From the NCBI RefSeq assembly GCF_030272615.1, contig NC_081405.1, positions 651,454,920 through 651,518,919 on the forward strand: DNA of 64,000 nt. Direction: 5' to 3'. This DNA is from Cryptomeria japonica. Lineage: Eukaryota; Streptophyta; Pinopsida; Cupressales; Cupressaceae. Of this stretch, positions 36,223 through 46,276 are shown in pieces; the first letter of the stretch is position 1; each line of letters opens with the position of its first letter. The position numbers and the translations under genes are program-made. The notes below the pieces were generated by a model that saw nothing but the letters and a program-made list of their open reading frames with translations, did no database searches and had not been told where the DNA came from.

Positions 36223-36613
36223 CTATTTTTGAGCATTAAACATCACATCAAGCACTTCACTACCTCCTTTAAGATTCATTCCTTTATCAATTTGCTCTTT
36301 TGCATTATTGAATTCCTTTTTCAACATAGTCACTTCCTTTCCAAGTTTGGTACATTTTTCAGTCTTGTCATTTAACAATGTTTCTAGATCATCCATAGTA
36401 TTTCTTCCTTCATCAAGTAGCTTTCTCAGATAGGCAATATTTTCTTCTGCTTTCATCCAGATCTACTAGAGGATATCCTAGTTCTCCTTCCATATCAACA
36501 ACAACTTTAGAATCCCACTCATTCAAATCCATATTTTCTTCTTCAAATATAATGTTCAAATCTTGGATCTACCTCAATGGTTAAAATACTTCAGGAATCA
36601 AGCACTGATACCA
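36223..36613 (-). pseudogene. Copia-type gag fragment with primer-binding site
   Basis: The minus strand at 36613-36601 reads tggtatcagtgct, close to the tRNA-iMet primer-binding sequence tggtatcagagc. Downstream, a 77-codon frame (36456-36223) is a charged heptad-like coiled coil (LRKLLDEG, LETLLNDKTEKC, EVTMLKKEF) of the kind found in plant retroelement gag regions. No protease, integrase or RT follows, so the element is truncated. Confidence 0.55.
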
Positions 36614-36618
36614 ATTTT

Positions 36619-36681
36619 TGAACGCTACAAGATGCTAAGAGGGGGGTTGAATCAACATATACTAAGAATTTGATCAGATTT
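36619..36681 (-). mobile_element. 3' piece of a Copia LTR split by the LINE
   Basis: From tgaacgctac the plus strand runs through ggggggttgaatcaacatat to the LINE insertion site; the primer-binding site lies 5 bp outside. The rest of the LTR continues at 43055 on the other side of the LINE. Confidence 0.55.
36665..36681. repeat. LINE target-site duplication, left copy
   Basis: agaatttgatcagattt is directly repeated at 43055-43071, on either side of the LINE. This copy abuts the LINE poly(A), which is a T-run on the plus strand. Confidence 0.9.
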
Positions 36682-36697
36682 TTTTTTTTTAAGATAA

Positions 36698-36722
36698 GTG
36701 CTATCAGCTGTGGGGATAGCAC
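36698..36722 (-). other. 3'-terminal stem-loop of the LINE
   Basis: gtgctatc and gatagcac form a perfect 8 bp stem with a 9 nt loop, about 8 bp from the poly(A) tract. Stem-loops at the 3' end serve as RT recognition sites in some LINE families; that role here is inference. Confidence 0.6.
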
Positions 36723-36880
36723 CCTATATTAATAAAATAAAATAAATACATAGTTATGCTATCACATATCCAATACAAAAATCTCTTCAACTAAGGAGAG
36801 AGCATAGTTACAATTAGAACCCGACTACAAAAACCTTGGCAAATACACCTTAACTTGCCTGAACACCAGTATCGTATTCC

Positions 36881-37635
36881 CTAATTCTGTCTAATAAAGT
36901 GAAGTATATCCACCATTGCATCCCCTATGCTGAGGAGATTGTCAGTTGACCCCTCCAAAAGCCACCAATCATCCGAATCCAAAAGCCTCCTGAAATTGTT
37001 GAGGTTGTTGCTCAACACACCTGCCTTGAAAGTGCACCAAGCCTCTCTCGCGAACAAGGCCTTTCTTCTCTGCTTTGCTCTGCGAGCCGCCTCTCCATCA
37101 ACCTCCTCTTCCTCTCCATTGTCCGAGTTTGTCACCTCTTCCATGTCCTCTTCCAGCTCCTCTCCCCCATATGCTTCCTCCTCTTTCTCTCCTTCTGCAT
37201 CCATTTCCTTGTCTTCATCACCATCAGACTCCTCTTGCCCATTTCCCGACGATTCCTCTGTAATGCGGAAGAAATGCTATCGACATGCTCAAAATACAAC
37301 TTCAGGATGCTCTCCCTGACCCCTTCTTGCAGTTCAAAAATTGCATCCACCACGACATGGATGTTCACCGGATTAACAAATCCTTGCATCAAATCGACAC
37401 CTTCCACCCGTGACTCTAGGATATCCACTATGGGAGTGATTACTGCTCGATAAACAAGCCCATCACACCAATGACGATCTAAGCTCAAGGAACAATCCAC
37501 CAGGGAGATAATTGCACCACAAATTTCTTCCTCCAATACGAACAGGTTGAGGGATTGTTGCTCCAGAGAGTTCCCACAATTAACACAGCTCAGACCCACA
37601 AAAGGCGGCATTTTGGCTATCCAATCATAATACAT
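36881..37635 (-). pseudogene. extra ORF between RNase H and poly(A) of the LINE
   Basis: A minus-strand frame from 37635 (MYYDWIAKMPPFVGL...) passes, through one frame change near 37255, into a second frame ending at 36881. Read across the break it is about 250 residues: a folded-looking N-terminal half with Cys residues (SCVNCGNS), then a strongly acidic Glu/Asp-rich stretch, a basic RRAKQRRKALF patch and a conserved-looking REAWCTFKAGVLSNN...DDWWLLEG end. I do not recognise the family. It begins about 235 bp after the RNase H stop and lies inside the target-site duplications, so it belongs to the LINE or was captured by it. Confidence 0.6.
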
Positions 37636-37868
37636 CCATCTCTATCCTGTTCCTCCTTAAATAGAATGCAGACTACTGGAAACATCCAAACTCCCATTCC
37701 AACGAAATCTTATGGGATTTGCACATTGCTCTCTTACCTACCATCACATACTCCGATCTACCAGAGGTATGACTAACTTGTACCTGTCACCGCCACTTTC
37801 TATAGACTGGGAATCACGAGGAGCCGAAACACAGTTCTAATTTCCCTTTTATCACTCAACTATGCCAC

Positions 37869-40800
37869 CTATGGTCCGGTTCGCCCAACCCCCGTACGAG
37901 TCAAATCTAGGGTCTCATTTAGAATGGCTTCCAAAACTACTGTGTCTGCATCCTCTTTGTCGAATATGATTGTACTAAGATCCTTATCAATCCCAACATT
38001 GGCCAAAAGATCTGCCACCTTATTTCCTTTCCTAAAAGTATGTTTGAGTTCAAAAGAGTTAATAGATCCCAGAAGCTTATTAATATAAGGTATCCACTTA
38101 CCTAGTTTCCAATTTTGAAAGCTAGATTTTGATATACCATTAGTGATAATATGTGAGTCTCCTTCAATGATGACTTTGTCATACCCTTTCTGAACACATA
38201 AGTCCAATCCAGCCACCAGTGCCCTTATCTCTACTTCATTATTTGTGGCAAAGCCCGAACTCCCAAACAAGCCTCCCATGAATTGTCCCGAGGAATTTCT
38301 AATGATCGTACCAATACCTGAAATCCCAAGATTCCCTCTGCTCGCTCCATCAAAATTCAGCTTCACCCAATCACATTGTTGAGGAATCCATCTAACTAGC
38401 TTCCTATTGGTTTTGGGAACTGGAGGGCACCCCAAACCCCAGTCCTTGAGCGACCAATTGCATTCCATATCACTGTCCCAACTGCAATACCTGAATGATT
38501 TAGCTTTGGGGGGCTTTCCATTAATCACTTCTTCAATTGCCACCTTGATTTTGAAAATCACCTCCTCCAACGAAAGACAAGATTCTCTGAATATCCTCCT
38601 ATTCCTCTCCTTCTAGATGTGCCAAACTAACAAAGCAGGGGTAATCAGCCACAATCTACTCAACTTCGAATGACCTGCTTTAGGCCACGCAAGAAGGAAA
38701 TCTTTAAGAAGCTCATTTTTAACCGAAAAGAACTGCAATTTATCCACGAGCCAATTCCAGCATGCATCCATGAAGGGACAATGAAAGAGTAAATGATTAG
38801 CCATCTCTTCACTCCCTTTGCACATAACACACCAACTCGGTCTTGATATCCCAATATACTTCAATCTATCACCAGTCAGAATTTTGCCATGTAGTGAAAT
38901 CCACATAAAAGCTCCAGCTTTAGGAAGACCAATGTTGTTCCAACAAAGATAATAAGGCCACTTGCTTTCTCTCAATCTGTGACGTTGAATCTCGTACCCC
39001 AATTTCACACTATACTTACACGATTTGGATGCACACCAAAATATGATGTCCTCCTGTTTCGACTGCAAGACACATATGTTTTTAGAAGATTTGCCAACTT
39101 CCAACACAACATTCTCTCTCCAATATCAATAGTTTTCCACCCCAACACCCCACCATTACTCAAGCTGTCATCAACATAATCTTTAACAAAAAGGCTGACC
39201 TTGCTTTCGACCTCTTTGACCCATTCCTGTTCTGCAAATAAGTCACTAAACACTTGCTCACCCTCCCATGAGTTGTGCCAGAACATAGCCGTCTGGCCAT
39301 TGCCAATGCACCAAGAAATATGATCGGTAATGATGTTCCTGCAGTCCCACCAAGTCGAAGAACCTCTAGCAGCATCAACTATGGTAAGGATCCTGTTCAG
39401 ATTCTCCAAATCCAAATATTTCCTCCTAAAGAGTCTACACCATAACTTGTTCAAATGTTCATACATTTTCCAAGTCAATTTCACCCCCAACGCAAGGTTT
39501 TGAAGACCCATCTTCCTCAGCCCTGTTCCACCTTCTTCCTTGAGAAGGCACATGGTATCCCAGTTGATTAGGGGAATCTTCCTTTGATCTTTGGCACCTT
39601 CCCACACAAATTTCTTGAGCAAACCATCCAACTTCCTCCCAGCCACATGCGGCATCTTAAAACAAGACATACTATAAATCAGAATAATCGAGAGGACAAC
39701 TCTAATCATAGTCAAACGTCCCGCTTGCGAGAGCCATATGTTCTTCAACTTATCAGACTTCGATTAGCATGAATGAATCACATCTTCTCAGATATGACTC
39801 TGCCTGCAACTAGAGCTGATCCGAACCCCTAAGTATTTGATGGGGAACACCCCAATTTTAAACTCCAAGAAGTTTGCAAATTTGGTTTGAAGAGGTTTGC
39901 TGGTGTTGAAGAAGAAGACCTACGATTTATCCCTATTAATCGCCTGTCTCGAAGCTTGAGTGTAAATGTCCAAGACATTCTTGATTTCCTTCGCTTCTTT
40001 CATGGAAGCTTCACCAAACAAAATTGTGTCATCCACGAATTGCGAATGCATGATGGCCTCAAAATTTTCATGCACCCTGATGCCTTTCCAAAAACCTTCA
40101 CTATTTTTCCTTTTGATGAAATTGCCCAACACCTTTGCCATTTGGACAAATAGAGAAGTGGAAAGAGGATCCTCTTGGCGGAGCCCATTTGTGGCCTCAA
40201 AGAACCCACAAACCGCTCCATTTACAATCATAGAAAAACTCACCGAAGAAATACAAAATTTAATGCAATCAATCCAATCTTTAGGAAAGCCAAATTTATC
40301 AAGGACACAGACAAGAAAATCCCAAACCACCCTGTCGTAAGCTTTTGCAACATCAAGTTTAATGGTCATACCTTTTTGTTTGCCTTACTGCATGGAATGC
40401 AGCACCTCTGCTACCAAAATGATGCTGTCCGCTAACTCTCTACCAGGTGTGAAGCCATTTTGGTTTTCAGAAATTAAATTAGGCATGATTTTCTTGAGAC
40501 TATTGGCCATAGATTTTGAAATGATTTTGTATATCGTGTTGCACAACAAGATAGGCCTAAAATCCGCCATGGTTACACAATCTTCTTTCTTGGGAATCAA
40601 CACAATCATGGTGTGGTTCAATTCTCTAACAAATTTATGTTTTTTCCTGAAGTCTTCAACAATCATCCAAATGTCTCTTCCCATGAACTCCTAGCAGTTT
40701 TGAAACAAATTTGCAGTCATCCCATCCGGACCAGGGGCTTTGTTTGGGTGTAGTCCAAACATCCTAGCCTTCACTTCTTCCATGGTGTATGGAGCTACCT

Positions 40801-41760
40801 GCAATTCTACATCCGAACTGGAAATCAGATAATTATTAATATTCATGTCGACAAGGTGCTCAAAATCAATTCCTCCCAAGTCAGCATTCCCCTGAACTCT
40901 TTGAAAATGATTAAGGGCAGTATGTTGTATCTCCTTGTCTAACATCTTCCAGTGACCATTCTCATCCTTGATGGCATTGATCTTATTATGGATTCTCTGG
41001 CTTTTGAAGATGCATGAAAGAATTTGGTGTTACGATCGCCCTCTGAAATCCATAGCTCCCTAGACTTATCCCTCCAAAAAACTTCTTCTCTTTTCAAAAC
41101 TTCATTGTACTCCTCCTTTAAATTAATTTCAAGTAGAAATTCCTCCTTATTCATCCCGACCAACATCACTTTTTGGTTTAACGCTTCAAGTTCTTCCTCT
41201 ATTCTCAATTTTTCTGAAAAAATGTTTTTGAAGCTCGATTTATTCCAGGCCTTAATCTTATGTTTTAAAGATTTAAGCCTTTTAACAAATCTGAAACTAG
41301 GGGTGCCCACGAAAGTGTCTCCTTCCAACCACCACACCTTGAGTTTTTCTTTAAAACCTAGGTCACACCACCACATACTGAGGAATTTGAAGTGGCTCCT
41401 CTATTTGTGAGTCTCATTCCCGATTGATAAAGAAATTGGTAAATGATCAGAGCCACACTGGGGAATAATGCAAGTGACCAATAACAAGTCCCTTGTCAAC
41501 CACCAGTCTCCAACAAAAAACCTATCTAGTCTTTCCGATATTTTAGAGAAGTTCAACCTTCTGCTAGTCCAGGTAAATTTACCATTTTTTGGGATAATAT
41601 CGATAAGCTTATTGTGTTCAATGAAATCTCTGAAGTCCTCCATCACTTTTGAGCATTTTCCGAGACCTCCTTCTTTCTCATCCACATCCAGCAGAGCATT
41701 GAAATCCTCTGCTATGATAGCTTTATCCTTCTCAACTAGAGACGCTTACACTGTAATTTC
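37869..41760 (-). pseudogene. LINE ORF2: partial endonuclease, reverse transcriptase, zf-RVT, RNase H
   Basis: Minus-strand frames succeed one another. About 41760-41401 gives the endonuclease C-terminal half (EDFNALLD, EKEGG, FTWTSRR, SDHLPISL). 41376-39900 gives reverse transcriptase: NKAPGPDGM, FRPILLCN, QNGFTPGRELADSI, motif A LDVAKAYDRV, GLRQEDPLS (usually GLRQGDPLSP) and motif C FVDD. 39748-38613 gives the connector and zf-RVT (WCVMCKGSEEMANHLLFHC). 38570-37869 gives RNase H with its D/E/D/D positions in LNFDGAS, NNEVEIRAL, IEGDSHI and NKVADLL. In-frame stops and frame changes inactivate it. Known role of the intact protein: target-primed reverse transcription. Confidence 0.9.
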
Positions 41761-41818
41761 TCTCCAGACCTTCAATTTGTCTTCGGTCTTCGTCCCATTT
41801 AGAACAAGAATTAATGAA

Positions 41819-42849
41819 CTACCCTTTTTTATCTCCACCAAGGGAGAGCCCTTCTCCCTTGGCTTTCTTCATAAAATCCAATACACTGATGATGCCTTTT
41901 TCCCTTGCTCTCTCCTCTCTTTTCTGACGATTGCTCCTCCTACCTCTAAAACCTTTGGCCTTCCCCAAGAATGCATTAGCCGACTGACTGATACACCTTG
42001 GATCAATGTTTTCCAATTCATCTTCTTGAAACAAATCATCATTTGAACCCTTTTCAAATTCAAATTTGGTGTCTGAAAGTCCTTTGCTTCAGGGTATTTG
42101 GGACTGCATCATTCTCCCTCCCTACATTAATATTCAATCTTGAACATTCGCCATTATCACCTAGGACCATGATCGAATCTTCCTTTCTTGTTTCCTCTGA
42201 ATTGCAAGATGCTGATTGCAAAGAAGTCGAAGGGTTCATCTCGTGGTTGTGTGTCTGATCAACATCACCAGATCTCTTCCCTTCTTGATCCGTAACCGTT
42301 TTTAATGAGTTCTCTGGCTTCCACCTCCAAAAACGGGTTGGCTTCTTGAGGACATTCCTAGCCTTCCTCACAAACATCTTGCATTCATCCAATCCATGAA
42401 ACTTGCTCCCACATCTAGGACATTGTTTAATTTCTTTTTCAATTTCCACTTGTTGGCACCATTCACCACTTGAAGTTAAAAATGTGATTGACTCAGGAAT
42501 CCTTTTAATCGCTGCAATCCTCAAATGGGCATATTTGCATAGATCGTCCTCATCATCAAAATCTACTTCCAATAGAGTCCCCAAGCATCTGCCGATTTTT
42601 TCCAGAATAACCTCTCCAATATTCAATGGTTAAATTGTATAATCGAATCCATACCGATGCAGAGTATACAACCAATGGTATTGGATCAAAGTTCGAGGAC
42701 CATGGTATCAGATATATTGAGTGATTATTTGCGAACCAATTCTCCTGATTGAGAATTCGATTTCTGTCTTCGCCATCTTCGAACAAGACCATGGAGAAGC
42801 CTTTTAGAATGAATTTAATGACAGTCCGCAACCCCCAACTGCCTTCCAC
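41819..42849 (-). pseudogene. LINE ORF1 (DUF4283-like, CCHC knuckle)
   Basis: The frame from 42849 (MEGSWGLRTVIKFILKG, FEDGEDRNRILNQ, WVRLYNL-like IRLYNLTIEYW) is a DUF4283-like gag N-terminus. It passes by a frame change near 42600 into 42626-42060, with RIAAIKRIPESI and a C-x2-C-x4-H-x4-C knuckle (CPRCGSKFHGLDEC). A basic C-terminal part (GRRSNRQKREER) ends at 41819. This is the RNA-binding protein of plant L1 elements. ORF2 begins soon after, with its endonuclease start deleted. Confidence 0.85.
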
Positions 42850-43054
42850 CCATTTTTTAATTTCTTTTCTTGACTAGTTCAACCCGATAATCCTTGCAAT
42901 GACTGCGTGCTTTTCCCAAAAGAACACACCCTCCTCCAATTGCTCTGTAAAGTCAATGCATATCTCCTTCGAGTTTAGCCTTTTCCCTCCAAGGCCACCA
43001 TTAATGTCTAATGACATTTGGAGAGCATATTATTAACCCCTGTTGTTATTAGTT

Positions 43055-43071
43055 AGAATTTGATCAGATTT
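43055..43071. repeat. LINE target-site duplication, right copy
   Basis: agaatttgatcagattt, identical to 36665-36681. Confidence 0.9.
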
Positions 43072-44220
43072 AACTTCTTACTTTATTATTCATTTCATCA
43101 ACCATTTGCATGGAAATAAATAACTAAAACCACTAAACCAAACTTACATGAACACAAAGACTATTACATGGAAAACCCAAATGGGGAAAAACCACGATGA
43201 GAACCAAGCTCACAAATAATTATAGAGGTTAGGAACTCATTGCTCCAAAAGATGACTTGTAGGCTAAGACACACAACCTTAGGGAAAGATACAATAATTA
43301 CTCGCACAAACTGAAGATCACTTCTTCATGGCAAGATACAATTCTTCTAATACAATAATATCAATACGATTGCATTGTACAAAAAAAATATACTAGAATG
43401 TTGATAATAGTTCACAATTCAATACACATCTGAAACAATCTTCATCTGTGCTTTGCTACATATCCGAACCTCTAAAATTTATCACAATGACTTCACATAA
43501 AATATACATATCATTCATGCATGAATACAATAATTTTGTCCATTATATGTCAACCTCAACCTCTCTAACATTCACTAGGTTGGCCTAAAAAAATGTAACG
43601 TGTTCATACATAACCATCCTCCCAAAATAGTCTCCAAGGCAAATGAAACGTGTGAAGGATCACACCATGTCATAACACCTTCCAAGCGCTCCCAAGATAG
43701 CTCTCATGCGCTCACATATACTATTATATAGGCCAAAAAGCACATAAGTTAGCCTCAAAAGATAAAACAGTTAACCCATGCCAATACAACAAACTCAAAC
43801 TTCAACCCTAACCGCAAACAAAACTTGTGCACAACCAAAGATCCCACATGAAAAATTAGGGAACCTTAATCAACCATCCACAACTCTTAATCGACTATAA
43901 GCCAAGGAATGCAATGTATTCCTCCACACCACTGTACTGCAATTGTATCAATCAGACTTTAGACTTATAAGTTCAATTGTAGATCATCTATCCTTCTGAA
44001 AACTATAATATAATGATAATGTACTTCTACAAACACTACTCTAAAATCACATAACTATTTGATGCATATCCACCACATATCGGATTGAACTGTATGACAA
44101 ATTGTTCACCAAAACAACCAAACATGACTGAAACATCATAGTGATATAAAATAAAGCTCCAAAAATATCATAACATCATAATATGCTACCACAAACATCC
44201 ATACACATACTCCATACAAC
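43055..44220 (-). mobile_element. 5' piece of the Copia LTR split by the LINE
   Basis: The piece continues the LTR interrupted at 36681. The pair ggaaaacccaaatggggaaa and aaccacg (about 43170-43196) is the plus-strand view of the GGTTTTTCCC/GGGTTTTCC motif of Copia LTRs. A TATA-like ctattatataggcc (about 43721) fits a minus-strand promoter. The outer end is not identifiable; 44220 is a guess. Confidence 0.45.
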
Positions 44221-46270
44221 AACATGGCTTCCACACCAACATACATTAACTGCTCATTTTAGAATCATCTCCATAACCAAATAATTGCATTAGACGAAAA
44301 TAATTTGTATTGTATATATGTGATTTTTTCGTGCACACTTTAATCTTGCCTTTGCTTCTTGCTTTATTTTGTGTTTGTCTTGGGAAGGTGTTGTTGGAAT
44401 TGTTTGTCATTGATATCAAGACGAAAAATCAAGAATATTGAAATTTGTCATTGATATCAAAGAAGCAATTTGATTGTCCACAAGATACCAAGATCTAGAT
44501 TGGTTTTGAAGACAAGATGTTTTGTAAAGAACATGCAGTAGTGAGTACAAAATATAAATGATGACGACTCCTAGTGTGTATTATGTAATGCATATAATAA
44601 GAAAGAAGCAACGAATTTGTTCAAGTGAAGAAAGGTATAATTAAGTGAGTAATGTATCTCAAGGCTATAAGTCAAGCACAATATTGCAACAATTAGAAGT
44701 GTGTACGATCAAACATAACAACAAACTGAATCATGGACAACGATCATAATTAGTGATACATGATAGGTAATCTATATGATAGAGGTAATTGTTTTGCTAA
44801 AGTCGAAACAAGATATAGTCGACTTGATTGCCAGCGAGTCGATGTTATAATGAATCAAAATTTTGATACTTACGATGAATGTTGACTGACTAAAATAGTG
44901 AAACAACAACAACTTGTTTATACAAAGAACATTATGACAAAGTAATGTATATTGATCAACATAACAACAGTTACCAAAGGAGTTTTGTTTTGATAAAAGC
45001 ATCGATTGTATTGAGGTGTAGTGAATCACACATACAAGTTAGACAACGACTTAGAAACCTGGACATCGATAATATTAATAAGATGAGAATTGTTTATATT
45101 AATTATAAATAAACAATAATTAATGATCAAATGTATTAAAAAAAAGCAGCGATGTAGAACATATAACAGTAATTGATTAAAGAAAAGGTGTGATCATATA
45201 TATTAATAAAAAAGTTTAGTGGAATAATCCACTTTTATTGAAAAAAAATAAAATTGTAGCTATTTATGAAAGAGGTATGCCTTTTGAAGAAAACTAGAAG
45301 ATACAAATGATATGAGAAAGTCAGATGGAGTGTTGTAGAATGTGTGTGTGATACTAAAATATATAACTTAGAAATCTGCAGGAAGCCACACGGGTTGACT
45401 GTGTTTTCCAATTATATTACCATATTACGTTCGTTGCATGGCATTGGCACGTGAATGGCATCTTATACAGTCCTCCAACTGGAGGCTTATCAATCTTCAA
45501 AGTGACCGGACAAACTATTCTGAGCACAATTATTTTGTTACTTTCCTGCAACTTTAATCTCTCATGTCATAGATGTTTGAATAATCATATATATAATACA
45601 ATTATTAAAAAAATAAAATATAACTGATCTGACACATATTCTGTCAATAAATATTTTATCAATATCTATATACAAATGTTTTCATAACTGTACATTATGT
45701 TCATTAATAAAGTTGTACAATTCTTTTATTTAAATATTCAAATTTTAACTATAGATGTACAAGTGAACATCAATTGATATATATAGAATATTTTAGTGAA
45801 CTTTTAACTATTATGTATTGATTATTTTTATTGATAAATATTTAAGAATTACATGAACAAAATCATAAAGATAATTGATACATGAACGATACCATCATTT
45901 AAAAAAAGACGACATTGGTATCCAACTTTAACCATTACATAGATTAAATTTACTTATATTAAATGTTACAAATGGGCCCTGCACTATGTACTTCAGCTCA
46001 ACTTCTTTCTTACCCCTCCTTTATACCAATTCCATCGCTACATTATTACAACAGCTAGCTGAAAATGATTGACAGACATGTCTTCTGGACTCATGCTGGA
46101 CGGTCCTAACAATGCCATTACTCTTCTGTCATTTATTCCTGTGATGCCACAATAACTCCAAAATATACAAAAAAGTTCAATAACTCCAACATATACAAAA
46201 ATGCTCAAACCCAATTGAACATATAATCCTGCCAACAAAAACAATTTGATTGCAGTGGGCAGTGTCAATT
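44221..46270. other. intergenic, no gene seen
   Basis: AT-rich sequence. From 44389, tgttggaattgtttgtcatt looks like the start of a plant LTR in + orientation, and gtcattgatatcaa is repeated at 44408 and 44447, but no element end is found. Frames such as 44772-45029 have no motif. Confidence 0.45.
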
Positions 46271-46276
46271 TTGTTT

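Larger units (their letters stand above)
36682..43054 (-). mobile_element. near full-length L1-type LINE with RNase H, 6.4 kb
   Basis: The element is bounded by a 17 bp target-site duplication and ends (minus strand) in poly(A). In order on the minus strand it has a short 5' UTR, ORF1 with a DUF4283-like domain and CCHC knuckle, a partial endonuclease, reverse transcriptase, a zf-RVT region, RNase H, and a further 3' ORF. The first half of the endonuclease, including its N-terminal catalytic motifs, is missing, and frames are broken several times, so it cannot move by itself. It is inserted in an older Copia LTR. Confidence 0.92.

Noticed and set aside
36927-37453. Plus-strand Ser/Pro-rich frames
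   Set aside because: They are antisense shadows of the acidic 3' ORF of the LINE.
41468-42258. Long plus-strand frames of 86-192 codons
   Set aside because: They are antisense shadows of LINE ORF1 and endonuclease.
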